Counted from the first letter of the stretch, positions 1-8,477 are shown. The stretch is 64,000 nucleotides of DNA from Tessaracoccus lacteus (GCF_029917005.1 NZ_CP123967.1:1302001-1366000); one strand, 5' to 3'. Notes: a model not told the origin generated them from the sequence alone. Made by a program: numbers and translations.

Positions 1-1
1 G

Positions 2-1546
2 ATCGACGACGACGGCCAGCCCGGCCAGCAGCCGGGGCTCCGCAAACGGGTGCTGGAGGCCAACCAGGCGGCCCAGGAGTTCTTCAGCGGCCAGCTCGAC
101 TCCGCCGAGGCGGTGGAGGCGCGTCGCTTCCTGAACGGCCGCGACTTCGACCGGGCGGCCGCGCAGCAGTTCACCGTCGGCTACGCGCCGCGGCACGGGC
201 AGGCGCTACGCCAGACGCTGCGCGGCAAGGGCTTCGACGACACGGTGCTCAAGGCCGCCGGGCTGATCCGCGACGGTGGCCGGGACTTCTTCACCGGCCG
301 CGTGCTGTGGCCCATCCGCGATTCGGCGCAGGCCGTCCTCGGGTTCGGCGCGCGCCGCATCTACGACGACGACCGGCTGCCGGCCAAGTACATCAACACG
401 CCGGAGTCGCCGGTCTACAAGAAGTCGCACGTCCTCTACGGGCTCGACCTTGCCCGACGCGAGATCGGCCGCAGGTCGCAGGCCGTGATCGTCGAGGGCT
501 ACACCGACGTGATGGCCGCGCACCTCTCGGGGGTCACGACCGCCGTCGCGTCGTGCGGCACCGCGTTCGGTGAGGACCATGCGCGGCTTCTGCAGCGCCT
601 GATGGGCAGCTCCGATGGCCTGCACGGCGAGGTCATCTTCACGTTCGACGGCGACAAGGCCGGCCAGGCCGCGGCTCTGAAGGTCTTCAAGGGGGACCAC
701 AACTTCACGGCCCAGACGTACGTCGCGGTCGAGCCGAGCGGGCTGGACCCCTGCGATCTGAGGATGCAGCAGGGCGACGCCGCGGTCCGGGAGCTGGTCG
801 CGAGACGTGTGCCGCTGTACCGCTTCGTGATGAGCAACATCGCCAAGAGCTACGACCTGGACCGCGCCGACGGCAGGCTGTCGGCTGCCCGTGAGGGCGC
901 CGAGCTGGTCGGCTCCATCCGCGACCAGTCGCTCGTGACCCAGTACCTCCGCGAGCTTGCCGGGGTGCTCGGGATGGACGTCGAGGACGTGCGACGCGAG
1001 GCGCAGCGGGTCGCCCGCCGGGGCCAGCACGCTGAGCCGCCGCGCAACGAGCCTCCGCCGGAGGACGCGGCCTCGAGCCCGGACCCCGACTGGCCTCGGC
1101 CCGACGACCCGGCACTCAGGCTGGAGCGCGACACGCTCAAGCTGATGCTGCAGTTCCCCCTCACGTTCGACACGGCCTGGAACGCGGTGACGGCCGACGA
1201 CTTCACGCATCCCGGCTACCAGGCGGTGTTCCGGCTGATCAGCTCGGTCCCGTTCGGGGAGGGATGGACGGATCAGCTGCGTTCACAGGCGCCGAACGAC
1301 CTGGTGCGCCAGCTGCTGGTCGCGTTGCTCGTCGAGCCTCTGCTGCGGGTGCCGGACGAGGGCTACTCGCTGGCCTACAGCTCCCGGCTGCGGCTGACGC
1401 ATGTGACCCGCGACATCGCTCAGGTGAAGTCGCGGCTGCAGCGCACGGATCCGCTGAAGGACCCCACGGGACACCGCGCCCAGTTCGCGCAGCTGACGGA
1501 GCTGGAGATGCTGCGCAAGAAGCTGCAGAGCGTCTCGCTGGGCTAG
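2..1546 (+). CDS. dnaG: DNA primase DnaG, C-terminal part (5' end outside the window)
   Basis: DnaG makes the RNA primers for chromosome replication and works with the replicative helicase. The frame is open from base 2, so the zinc-binding N-terminus lies upstream of the window. Counting from the Val codon at base 50, the fragment carries the rest of the catalytic core, including the Toprim motif VEGYTD near residue 148 and DGDKAG near residue 200, which hold the metal-binding acidic residues. A charged, Pro-rich linker near residues 330-350 leads to a helical C-terminal domain of the type that contacts the helicase. The gene converges on the sigma-factor gene downstream, and the two stop codons overlap. 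Family assignment is firm. Only the length of the missing N-terminus is unknown. Confidence 0.97.
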   Translation: MDDDGQPGQQPGLRKRVLEANQAAQEFFSGQLDSAEAVEARRFLNGRDFDRAAAQQFTVGYAPRHGQALRQTLRGKGFDDTVLKAAGLIRDGGRDFFTGRVLWPIRDSAQAVLGFGARRIYDDDRLPAKYINTPESPVYKKSHVLYGLDLARREIGRRSQAVIVEGYTDVMAAHLSGVTTAVASCGTAFGEDHARLLQRLMGSSDGLHGEVIFTFDGDKAGQAAALKVFKGDHNFTAQTYVAVEPSGLDPCDLRMQQGDAAVRELVARRVPLYRFVMSNIAKSYDLDRADGRLSAAREGAELVGSIRDQSLVTQYLRELAGVLGMDVEDVRREAQRVARRGQHAEPPRNEPPPEDAASSPDPDWPRPDDPALRLERDTLKLMLQFPLTFDTAWNAVTADDFTHPGYQAVFRLISSVPFGEGWTDQLRSQAPNDLVRQLLVALLVEPLLRVPDEGYSLAYSSRLRLTHVTRDIAQVKSRLQRTDPLKDPTGHRAQFAQLTELEMLRKKLQSVSLG

Positions 1547-2379
1547 GCGCAGCCCTCATCATCGAGCGACGCGCCGCGGCTCCGAAGCGCCGTCGTCCGC
1601 TCTTCCTCGAGGATCCGGCGGGCCGCCCGCAGCGCGCCCTGGTGCACCCGCAGCGCCGTGGACGACGAGATTCCCAGGACGGCCGCGGCCTCCTGGAGAG
1701 TGTGGGCGGGGCCGTCGAGGCCGAATCTCAGCTTCAGCATCGTGCGATGCCGGGGATGCAGCAGCTCGAGGAAGTCAGTGCCCAGCTCGTCGATCCGGTG
1801 AAAGGCGAGGGCTGCGTCGGGGTCGGCGAGCGGTTCATCGGGGAGGCCGACGATCATCGTCGCGCCCCTCGCGGCCGCCGTCGCGGACACGCCGGCCAGG
1901 GCCGCGATCTCGTGCGGGGCCAGCCGGATGCCCCGCTCGGCGAGGCGTGAGTGCTCGTCCGCGACGACCCGCGCCGCGCGCCGGTCACCCTTGCTGGAGG
2001 ACCAGGAACCGCCCCTATGGCGGCCGACGCTCTGCATGGCAAAACTCACGAGGTGGTACACGTGCGTCGTGAACGAGGCGCCTCTGCGGCAGTCCCAGGT
2101 GCAGACAGCCTCGGAGACCGCGACGCACGCGTCCTGGAGGACATCGTCGACCGGAAGGCCGCTACGGGCCGCATGTCGGTAGGCGAGCGAGGCGGCGGTG
2201 CGGACCCCGGCCCACCAGAGCCGCTCGCGGGCCTCGTCTCCGGCGGCGACTATCGCGCGGAGCTCACGCCGCTCCGGCAACGTCGCCGCGTACACGCCCG
2301 CCTCCACGGCCAGGGCGAGGTGGGTGTCTTCTCCGGGCAGGAGGGTGACCATCGGGAAATCCAGGGTGGTTGTGCTCAT
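1543..2379 (-). CDS. RNA polymerase sigma-70 family factor
   Basis: Predicted protein of 278 residues. An acidic region-2-like segment (VDDVLQDACVAVSEAV) is followed by an aromatic-rich stretch with CTWDCRRGASFTTHVYHLV, which matches the promoter-melting region 2. A C-terminal helix-turn-helix (LQEAAAVLGISSSTALRVHQ) fits region 4, and a middle segment resembles region 3, so this looks like a group 2/3 sigma factor rather than an ECF factor. The ATG at 2379 was chosen because residues upstream of it are low-complexity and Pro/Arg-rich. No strong ribosome-binding site precedes it. The gene overlaps the dnaG stop by 4 bp in convergent orientation. The regulon cannot be inferred from the sequence. 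Confidence 0.8.
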   Translation of the reverse strand: MSTTTLDFPMVTLLPGEDTHLALAVEAGVYAATLPERRELRAIVAAGDEARERLWWAGVRTAASLAYRHAARSGLPVDDVLQDACVAVSEAVCTWDCRRGASFTTHVYHLVSFAMQSVGRHRGGSWSSSKGDRRAARVVADEHSRLAERGIRLAPHEIAALAGVSATAAARGATMIVGLPDEPLADPDAALAFHRIDELGTDFLELLHPRHRTMLKLRFGLDGPAHTLQEAAAVLGISSSTALRVHQGALRAARRILEEERTTALRSRGASLDDEGCA

Positions 2380-2585
2380 GGCAGGAGATACTGCTGCGCG
2401 ACGGTGGCCGCGGCGCCGGGGTGTTGGCGGGTGTGGAGAACTCCACGACGGACAACACGACTTCTCCACAGGCGCGCAGTCGGTTCGCGCCGGTCGATTC
2501 GCCCGTTGCCCTGCGGTCGGCTCCGGCCCGACCTCCCGCGGTGCAGCGGCTCTGCCCGCTTTCGGGGGTCGGGCAGAATGGGGAC

Positions 2586-3080
2586 ATGCCGCTGTTTCGA
2601 CGCTCCACCCCCGACCACTTCGCAGGCCTCGCCGAGGCGGTTGGACACGCGGTCAAGCCGCTCGCCTTCGGGACCGGCGAGGGCTCGACGGTGCTGGTCG
2701 GCACGCACGAGGAGCTCGCGCTGTGCGTCGACGGAACGTGGACCAGCTGGCCGTGGGAGACGATCGCAGGCGGCTCCTGGAAGGGTGAGTCGAAGACCTT
2801 CCGCTGGCGCACCGTCGAGGCCGACGAGCACGAGGTGGTGCTCGAGGACGCCAACCGGCTGCCGCAGCTGTTCCGTGAGCGGATCGAGGCGTCCACCGTC
2901 GTGCAGTCGGTGATCGCCACCGACCCGGGACACGTCCAGGTGGTGGGCCGCCGCGGCCTCGGAGCCGACGAGACCGTCCGCTTCTACGCCGTCCCCTCGG
3001 GTGGCGCGGACCTCCTCGACGACGCCACCCGAGCGGCCATCGTGGCCGAGACCGACCGCCTGCGGGCCGAGTACTTCTGA
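2586..3080 (+). CDS. conserved hypothetical protein, 164 aa
   Basis: No signal peptide, membrane segment or catalytic motif is visible. The protein begins MPLFRRSTPDHFAGL and is moderately acidic with regular beta-strand-like hydrophobic spacing (LALCVDGTWTSWPW, FRWRTVEADEHEVVLED). It resembles small actinobacterial proteins of unknown function found beside dnaG. The frame is open upstream to base 2370, but the ATG at 2586 is the first start that removes an unlikely Arg/Pro-rich leader, so I prefer it. The ribosome-binding site is weak. It stands alone between the divergent sigma gene and tRNA-Asn. I do not assign a function. Confidence 0.7.
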   Translation: MPLFRRSTPDHFAGLAEAVGHAVKPLAFGTGEGSTVLVGTHEELALCVDGTWTSWPWETIAGGSWKGESKTFRWRTVEADEHEVVLEDANRLPQLFRERIEASTVVQSVIATDPGHVQVVGRRGLGADETVRFYAVPSGGADLLDDATRAAIVAETDRLRAEYF

Positions 3081-3106
3081 CCCCGAACCTCCCGGCCCGA
3101 CCCCGG

Positions 3107-3175
3107 CTCACCTCCGACCCGACCCGGGACTCACCTCCGACCGGACCCGGGCCTCACCTCCGACCCGAAAATCGT
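3107..3175. repeat. three 23-bp direct repeats
   Basis: The core CTCACCTCCGACC starts at 3107, 3130 and 3153, a regular 23-bp period. The repeat lies just after the hypothetical gene and ahead of the inverted repeat that flanks tRNA-Asn. No open frame makes sense of it. The 3081-3314 gap otherwise holds only this repeat, the left inverted-repeat arm and the tRNA promoter region. Confidence 0.7.
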
Positions 3176-3260
3176 TCAGTGGTCGATTCTCCCCGGTACG
3201 GTCCGAGAATCGCACACTGCCTCCGCTGTTCCGGGGTCGGCGACGGTGACGCCTGGCCGA

Positions 3261-3291
3261 TTGGCGTGTCCCGCGCGGGGTCTGCTAGAGT
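3261..3291 (+). promoter_or_regulatory. possible tRNA-Asn promoter
   Basis: TTGGCG at 3261-3266 and TAGAGT at 3286-3291 could serve as -35 and -10 elements. The 19-bp spacing is on the long side. The -10 lies 23 bp ahead of the tRNA 5' end. This is inferred from position and loose consensus only. Confidence 0.35.
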
Positions 3292-3314
3292 TTTATCTCG
3301 CGCGAGGGCGCTGA

Positions 3315-3390
3315 TCCCTGGTAGCTCAATTGGCAGAGCATTCGACTGTTAATCGAAGGGTTACTGGTTCGAGTCCAGTCCGGGGAGCCA
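3315..3390 (+). tRNA. tRNA-Asn (anticodon GTT)
   Basis: The 76-nt gene folds as a cloverleaf. The 7-bp acceptor stem is TCCCTGG with CCGGGGA (one T-G pair), the D arm is GCTC/GAGC, the anticodon stem is TTCGA/TCGAA around loop CTGTTAA, and the T arm contains TTCGAGT. The CCA end is encoded. It is followed within 10 bp by a strong terminator, so it is a single-gene unit. Confidence 0.97.
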
Positions 3391-3399
3391 TTGAAGACC

Positions 3400-3436
3400 G
3401 CTCCGACAAGCATAACCGCTTGTCGGAGCGTTTTTT
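3400..3436 (+). terminator. rho-independent terminator after tRNA-Asn
   Basis: A perfect 12-bp stem (GCTCCGACAAGC with its complement) closes a 6-nt loop and is followed by a run of six T at 3431-3436. Confidence 0.95.
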
Positions 3437-3627
3437 ATGCAGAGCCCGGGCCGTGAGCCGCGAGGCCCAGAACGCAGGCAACGACTCCAGGTGGCCGATG
3501 CGACAGAGGTTGCATGGGCTGGGGGCGAAACTCGTTGCCGGACCGGGGAGAATCGACCACTGAACGTTTTTCGGGTGGGGGACGGGGATCGTGGCGGCGG
3601 GGGAGACGCGGCGCTAACGTCGGGCGG

Positions 3628-4281
3628 GTGAGAACCTGGTCAGAGATCTATCCACCCTTCGGGGTGGCCATCCGCTGCGGCGACGTCGAACTGAGCGCCC
3701 TGACGCCCGACGTCGTGCCGGAGCTGGTCGAGCTGGCCATTGCCGGCACCGTGCGGCCCGACACCGGATACCCGTTCGTCACGAACTGGGCGCTCCTTCC
3801 ACCCGCGGAGTTGAGGCTCAGCGCCGCGCAGTTCTACTTCGACACGTGGGGTTCCGCGCGGCCGGAGAGCTGGCAGCTGCTGATGGTCGTGCGGCGGGGC
3901 GGGCAGCTCGTCGGCTGCCAGGATCTCCGGGCGACGCAGTTCCCGACGACCCGGATCGTGCACACCGGCTCGTGGCTCGGGCTCGCACACCAGGGCCGGG
4001 GGACCGGTACCGTGATGCGCCAGATGGTCTGTGCCTTCGCCTTCGACGTACTGGGCGCGACCCAGTGCCGCACCGAGGCCTTCCTCGACAACCCCGTCAG
4101 CCAGCGCGTCAGTGAGAAGGTCGGCTACGAGCGCTTCGACCAGCGCCCGGTCGAGCGACTCGGAGAGCCGGCCGAGGAGGTGTACTTCCGGATGACCGCG
4201 GAGCAGTTCAACCGGCCGACCGAACCCGTGACCTTCGCTGGCGTGGTCGCCTTCCGGCACTTCATCGACCTCGTCGACTGA
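3628..4281 (+). CDS. GNAT-family N-acetyltransferase (RimJ/RimL type)
   Basis: The 217-residue product has the layout of a RimJ/RimL-like acetyltransferase, which moves an acetyl group from acetyl-CoA to an amine. The acetyl-CoA pyrophosphate-binding loop is visible as HQGRGTGTVMRQ, preceded by the strand GSWLGLA and followed by the motif-B-like segment CRTEAFLDNPVSQRVSEKVGYE. GTG at 3628 is preferred because the frame upstream is Gly/Arg-rich and overlaps the inverted repeat. The ribosome-binding site is weak. The substrate cannot be told. The gene stands alone and converges on otsA. Confidence 0.85.
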   Translation: MRTWSEIYPPFGVAIRCGDVELSALTPDVVPELVELAIAGTVRPDTGYPFVTNWALLPPAELRLSAAQFYFDTWGSARPESWQLLMVVRRGGQLVGCQDLRATQFPTTRIVHTGSWLGLAHQGRGTGTVMRQMVCAFAFDVLGATQCRTEAFLDNPVSQRVSEKVGYERFDQRPVERLGEPAEEVYFRMTAEQFNRPTEPVTFAGVVAFRHFIDLVD

Positions 4282-4331
4282 GTCACGCGCAGGCGAACGG
4301 CCTCTGCAACGCTAGGTCCGATGCGGTCGGG

Positions 4332-5726
4332 CTACGACGTGAGCTCGCGGAGGTCGTTGAGGAAGCTGTCGGCCCAGCTGTCGATCGTGTTGGCGAGCAC
4401 CTGCTTCTTCAACGCCCGCATCCGGCGCTGCCTGACTATTCGCGGGTCGGTGACGGCCCGCATGATCGACTCCTTGAGCCCGTTGAGGTCGTAAGGGTTC
4501 ACCAGGTAGGCCTGGCGCAACTCCTGTGCGGCGCCTGCGAACTCGCTCAGCACGAGGGCGCCGCTGGTATTCGGGTGGCACGCGACGTACTCCTTGGCCA
4601 CCAGGTTCATGCCGTCGGCGAGCGGGGTGACGACCATCACGTCGGCGATCCGGTACATCGCTGCCATCGTGGTGCGGGGGAAGCTGGCGTGCCGGTACAC
4701 GATGGGCGGGCGCCCGATGCCGCCCACCTCCGAGTTGATGCGGCCGACCAGCTGATCGATGTCGTCGCGGAGCCGCCGGTACTCGTCGACCCGTTCCCGC
4801 GACGGCGTGGCGATCTGCATGAACACCACATCGGCCGGGTCGAGGCGCCCCTCCTCGAACAGCTCGCCGATCGCGCGGACCCGTTGCCGCAGGCCCTTGG
4901 TGTAGTCGAGGCGGTCGACGCCCAGCAGCACCACCTTGGGATGCCCGAGCTCCTCGAGCAGCGCATCGGACTCGGCGACGACGTCGGGGTCCTGCGCCAT
5001 CTCGATGAACCCCTCGGTGTCGATGGAGATGGGGTAGGCCTTCACGTTGCACGCGTGGCCGGGGAGCAGCACGCGGTCACGGTCGAGCTTCAGACGGGTC
5101 CGCTTGCGGACCAGCCGCCGGAAGTTCGACGCGGCGCCCGGCACCTGGAAGCCGACGAGGTCGGCGCCGAGCAGCCCCTGGATGATCTGCTCGCGCCACG
5201 GTAGCTGCAGGAAAATCTCGATGGGCGGGAACGGGATGTGCAGGAAGAAGCCGATCTTCAGGTCGGGCCGCATCTCGCGGAGCAACTGCGGCACCAGCTG
5301 CAGCTGGTAGTCCTGGATCCACACCGTCGCGCCCTCGGCCGCGACCTCCGCGGTCCGCTCCGCGAACCGACGGTTGACCTCCACATATGCGTCCCACCAC
5401 TCACGGTGGAACTCGGGGAAGGCCACGGTGTCGTGGTACAGCGGCCACAGCGTGGCATTGGAGAATCCCTCGTAGTACTCCTCGAACTCCTGCTGGCTGA
5501 GCGGGATCGGCACGATCTGGTAGCCGTCGTGGTCGAACGGGTCGAGTTCCTCGTCGGGTGCGCCGTGCCAGCCGATCCAGGCGCCGCCCTGCTTGCGCAT
5601 CACGGGCTCGAGGGCTGTCACCAGGCCGCCCGGAGATGTGCGCCAGTCGACGCTCCCGTCGTCGGCCACGACCCTATCGACTGGCAGACGGTTGGCGACG
5701 ACGACGAACTGGGCATCTCTGTTCAC
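4332..5726 (-). CDS. otsA: alpha,alpha-trehalose-6-phosphate synthase OtsA
   Basis: This glycosyltransferase family 20 enzyme joins UDP- or GDP-glucose to glucose-6-phosphate to give trehalose-6-phosphate, a cytosolic step in making the osmoprotectant trehalose. Recognisable motifs run in family order: NRLPVDR near the start, WIGWHG, IQDYQLQLVPQLLR, FFLHIPFP, VDRLDYTKGL and DGMNLVAKEY near the C-terminus. The 464-residue length is normal. The GTG start at 5726 has the clear ribosome-binding site AGGAGG 7 bp upstream. It diverges from otsB, and the shared intergenic region contains a large inverted repeat. The pairing with otsB makes the pathway assignment secure. Confidence 0.97.
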   Translation of the reverse strand: MNRDAQFVVVANRLPVDRVVADDGSVDWRTSPGGLVTALEPVMRKQGGAWIGWHGAPDEELDPFDHDGYQIVPIPLSQQEFEEYYEGFSNATLWPLYHDTVAFPEFHREWWDAYVEVNRRFAERTAEVAAEGATVWIQDYQLQLVPQLLREMRPDLKIGFFLHIPFPPIEIFLQLPWREQIIQGLLGADLVGFQVPGAASNFRRLVRKRTRLKLDRDRVLLPGHACNVKAYPISIDTEGFIEMAQDPDVVAESDALLEELGHPKVVLLGVDRLDYTKGLRQRVRAIGELFEEGRLDPADVVFMQIATPSRERVDEYRRLRDDIDQLVGRINSEVGGIGRPPIVYRHASFPRTTMAAMYRIADVMVVTPLADGMNLVAKEYVACHPNTSGALVLSEFAGAAQELRQAYLVNPYDLNGLKESIMRAVTDPRIVRQRRMRALKKQVLANTIDSWADSFLNDLRELTS

Positions 5727-5820
5727 TGGTGAACCTCCTGGTTGCGTTCCACCCTATCGACCCGTCAAGGCCTGTCGGTGCTTCCCGGCGAACCGGGTGA
5801 GACGCAGCGCCGGACGCGTG

Positions 5821-5901
5821 GATGAGCACGACACACTTCTCATCGCGGAAAACGGCCCGAAATCGGCCGATTCCGGCCGTGACCAGTGTGTCGTGCTCAT
5901 C
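5821..5901. repeat. palindromic intergenic element, copy 1
   Basis: Arms of 17 bp beginning GATGAGCACGACACA (5821-5837) and their exact complement (5885-5901) enclose 47 bp containing nested GGCCG-type complementarity. The element sits between the divergent otsA and otsB genes. A related, imperfect copy lies at 23429-23512. It would form a long hairpin in RNA or single-stranded DNA. Confidence 0.85.
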
Positions 5902-5946
5902 GAGTTCGCGGCGGCAGGTGCCCGGAGGCTGGCTAGGTTGGAGCCC

Positions 5947-6774
5947 ATGAGTGACTTCGAGCTCCGCACCGACGACGCCGCCGCCTTCTTCGACAAGGCG
6001 GTGGCCGACCCGGCCCGAACCCTGGTCGCCATGGACTTCGACGGCACCCTGGCGCCGATCGTGCCGGACCCCACCGACTCCCGTCTGCTGCCCGCCGCGG
6101 CCGACGCCCTTGCCATGCTCGGCCCCCGGGTGGGCCGCATCGCGATCGTCACCGGACGTGGCGTCACGACGGTGCGGGAACTCGGAAGGCTCGACGAGCG
6201 ACAGGGGCTCGAGAATGTCGTCGTACTCGGACAGTACGGCGCCGAGCGCTGGGACGCGTCGACGGGCGAGGAGACCCCCGCCGACGTGCCCGACGGGATC
6301 GACGAGGCCCGCGCCGAGATCGTCGACCTGCTGGCCGACTACCGCTTCGCCGGCGTCCACCTGGAGGACAAGGGGCGCGCGCTGGGCGTCCACACCCGCC
6401 GCGCGGTCTCCCCGCACGAGTCCTTCGCCGCGCTGGAGGGGCCGCTGAACGGGATCGCGGCGCGTCACGGCCTCACGCTGGAGCCAGGCCGCAGCGTGCT
6501 CGAGCTGCGTGCCTCCACCGTCACCAAGGGCGACGCCCTGCGCGGCCTGGTCGCCGAGACCCGCGCGACGGCCGTCGCGTTCTGCGGCGACGACCTCGGC
6601 GACCTGCCCGCCTTCGACCTCCTCGACGAGCTGGCCGGCGAGGGCGTCGCCACCTGCCGCGTCGTCAGCGCCTCGGCTGAACAGGCGGTCCTGGCGGCCC
6701 GGGCCGACGTGCTGGCCGACGGTCCCGACGGGGTCGCCGCCTGGCTGAAGACCCTCGCCGAGCGCCTGCGATGA
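5947..6774 (+). CDS. otsB: trehalose-6-phosphate phosphatase OtsB
   Basis: OtsB removes the phosphate from trehalose-6-phosphate and completes trehalose synthesis started by OtsA. The 275-residue protein is a HAD-superfamily phosphatase. The nucleophile motif is DFDGT at residues 30-34, motif II is IVTGRG, and the metal-binding C-terminal motif is CGDDLGDLPAF. The cap-domain sequence GVHLEDKGRALGVHTRRA matches the family. ATG at 5947 is chosen because upstream sequence in frame belongs to the palindromic element. There is no strong ribosome-binding site, so leaderless or weak initiation is possible. Confidence 0.95.
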   Translation: MSDFELRTDDAAAFFDKAVADPARTLVAMDFDGTLAPIVPDPTDSRLLPAAADALAMLGPRVGRIAIVTGRGVTTVRELGRLDERQGLENVVVLGQYGAERWDASTGEETPADVPDGIDEARAEIVDLLADYRFAGVHLEDKGRALGVHTRRAVSPHESFAALEGPLNGIAARHGLTLEPGRSVLELRASTVTKGDALRGLVAETRATAVAFCGDDLGDLPAFDLLDELAGEGVATCRVVSASAEQAVLAARADVLADGPDGVAAWLKTLAERLR

Positions 6775-6880
6775 ACATGAGAGGTCTCTCACAACGGCGT
6801 CACTGGCGTCTCATGCATGGCCGACAGGATGAAGCCATCACAGCGGAAGGCAGCTTCCGCGGCTCACGAAAGGCACCACG

Positions 6881-7513
6881 ATGAAGACCTCCCGCATCCT
6901 CGCCGGCACCGCCGCGATCGGCCTGATGGCCACCCTCGTTCCCATGACCGCCAGCGCGGCCCCAACCACCGAGAAGAAGGGCAGCTACACCGTCGCCGCC
7001 CGCACCGTCATCCGTGGCGACCTGATCGTCCGCGACGGCAACCTCACCATCAACGGCAAGGTCACCGGCAACGTCCGCCAGACCGGCAACGGCACTATCA
7101 CCGTTGGGCGCACCGGCGAGGTCGAGGGCAACGTGACCGAGACCGGCAGCGGCTCCGTCATCGTCGTCGGCGAGGTCGACGGCAAGGTCACCGAGACTGG
7201 GTCGGGCAACGTGCGCGTCTCCGGCAGCATCGACCGCGGCATCTCCGAGGCCGACCACGGCGGCGTCATCATCCGTCTCTCCGGCGAGATCGACGGCTCC
7301 ATCACCGAGAAGGGGGAGGGCGGCCTGCGCGTCTACGGAGAGGTCGACGGCAGCGTCACCGAGCGCAACTCCGGCAACCTGACGCTCCACTCGGCCGCCG
7401 AGATCGACGGCAGCGCCCGCGAGTACGACGCCGGCAACCTGCTCACCTACCGCGGCTACGACGTCGACGGCAGCGTCGTCGAGTCCGGCTCCGGGTCCCG
7501 CGTCAGGCGCTGA
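6881..7513 (+). CDS. secreted repeat protein of unknown function
   Basis: The 210-residue product starts with a classical signal peptide (MKTSR, hydrophobic core, predicted cleavage after ASA at residue 26). The rest is built from about eight short units of 18-22 residues with the pattern G-x-V/I-x-G-x-V-T-E-x-GSG-N/S, for example GNVTETGSG and GKVTETGSG. Such Gly/Val/Thr repeats suggest stacked beta coils, as in beta-helix or bactofilin-like proteins, but I do not recognise a named family. The ribosome-binding site AAAGG lies 8 bp before the ATG. The C-terminus ends in a basic RVRR. The gene overlaps the downstream reductase gene by 11 bp in convergent orientation. It is probably exported or cell-surface. 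Confidence 0.75.
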   Translation: MKTSRILAGTAAIGLMATLVPMTASAAPTTEKKGSYTVAARTVIRGDLIVRDGNLTINGKVTGNVRQTGNGTITVGRTGEVEGNVTETGSGSVIVVGEVDGKVTETGSGNVRVSGSIDRGISEADHGGVIIRLSGEIDGSITEKGEGGLRVYGEVDGSVTERNSGNLTLHSAAEIDGSAREYDAGNLLTYRGYDVDGSVVESGSGSRVRR

Positions 7514-8432
7514 TCCCGGCCGAGGTGCGGGCCCGCGCGACGCGATGGGTCCGCACCTGCAGCAGGGCCGCGTCCAGCAGGGGCGTCGGCACCCCCACCG
7601 ACCTCGCCCGATGCGCGAGGTCGCCGAGGATGTGCTCGGCCTCCAGCGGGTCGCCGAGCCTGAGGTCCCGGTAGAGCGACGACGTGAAGTGCGAGCCGGG
7701 CTCCGTCAGCATGGCGACCGAACCCTCATGGCCGTGCCGACCGACGGTGTGGCCGGCGGCCGCGGCCACCCGCTCGCACTCCTCGATGGCCCGCAGGATC
7801 TGCTCCTCGCCGCCCGCCTCGAGAATGTCGCCGACCTCCCCGCGGAACAGGCAGGACACCACGCCCGCCGCGGCGATGAAGGCCCACTTCTCCCACAGCC
7901 GCCCGATGATGTCGCCGCTGACGGACAGATGGATGCCGGGCACGTCGAGCGCCTCGCGGACCGCGTCGGGGACATCGCCGCCGTCGAGCCGTCCGAGCGT
8001 CATGGAGCTGAGCGTCGTCAATTGGACCGCCTGGGCGTTGCGGTCGAGCGTGGCCACGATCTTCACCAGCCCGCCCAGCACGCGTGCCCCGAACACCTCC
8101 ACCAGCGATTCGATGTGGCGCATGCCGTTGAGCAGGGGGAGGATCAGGGTGTCGTCGCCGACCGCGGGGCGGATCGTGCCGATCACCGCGTCGAGGGCAG
8201 GGGCCTTCACCGCGACGATGATCAGGTCGTAGACGTCGCCCTGCGCCACCGAGGTGATGCACCGCACGTCGAGACGCGTCGTCACGTCCGGGGCGGAGAA
8301 CGCCAGTCCGTCGCTGCGCAGCTGCTCTGCCCTGTGCTCCCGCACCAGGAAGGTGACGTCGCGCCCGGCCTGGATCAGCCTCGCTCCGAACGCGCCTCCG
8401 GTGGCCCCGGCCCCGACAATGAGAATCCTCAT
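7503..8432 (-). CDS. 2-dehydropantoate 2-reductase family protein (PanE/ApbA-like)
   Basis: Family members reduce 2-dehydropantoate to pantoate with NADPH in coenzyme A synthesis, or act on related 2-oxo acids. The N-terminus MRILIVGAGATGGAFGARL is the dinucleotide-binding loop. The sequence VAVKAPALDAVI and the later WEKWAFIAAAGVVSCL, with the expected Lys, fit the ketopantoate reductase fold. The 309-residue length is typical. AAGGAG precedes the ATG at a good distance. There are no pantothenate genes beside it, so the substrate is not settled. It may be a paralogue rather than the pathway enzyme. Confidence 0.8.
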   Translation of the reverse strand: MRILIVGAGATGGAFGARLIQAGRDVTFLVREHRAEQLRSDGLAFSAPDVTTRLDVRCITSVAQGDVYDLIIVAVKAPALDAVIGTIRPAVGDDTLILPLLNGMRHIESLVEVFGARVLGGLVKIVATLDRNAQAVQLTTLSSMTLGRLDGGDVPDAVREALDVPGIHLSVSGDIIGRLWEKWAFIAAAGVVSCLFRGEVGDILEAGGEEQILRAIEECERVAAAAGHTVGRHGHEGSVAMLTEPGSHFTSSLYRDLRLGDPLEAEHILGDLAHRARSVGVPTPLLDAALLQVRTHRVARARTSAGISA

Positions 8433-8477
8433 AACGACTCCTTACGTCTGGCCCCCACACTAGTGACGCATCGCCGC

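Larger units (their letters stand above)
3174..3565. repeat. 24-bp perfect inverted repeat flanking tRNA-Asn (arms 3174-3197 and 3542-3565)
   Basis: The left arm begins GTTCAGTGGTCG and ends CCCCGGT. The right arm is its exact reverse complement over 24 bp. Similarity continues imperfectly outward, with ACCCGAAAA-type sequence on both outer sides. The 344 bp between the arms hold the tRNA-Asn promoter region, the tRNA and its terminator. The left arm also forms a local hairpin, GATTCTC at 3185-3191 with GAGAATC at 3205-3211. Confidence 0.85.

Noticed and set aside
206-1210. Long minus-strand open frame opposite dnaG
   Set aside because: High-GC shadow frame with Arg/Val/Asp bias and no domain; dnaG on the other strand is certain.
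3174-3565. Transposon with 24-bp ends
   Set aside because: No transposase and no target duplication seen; kept as an inverted repeat only.
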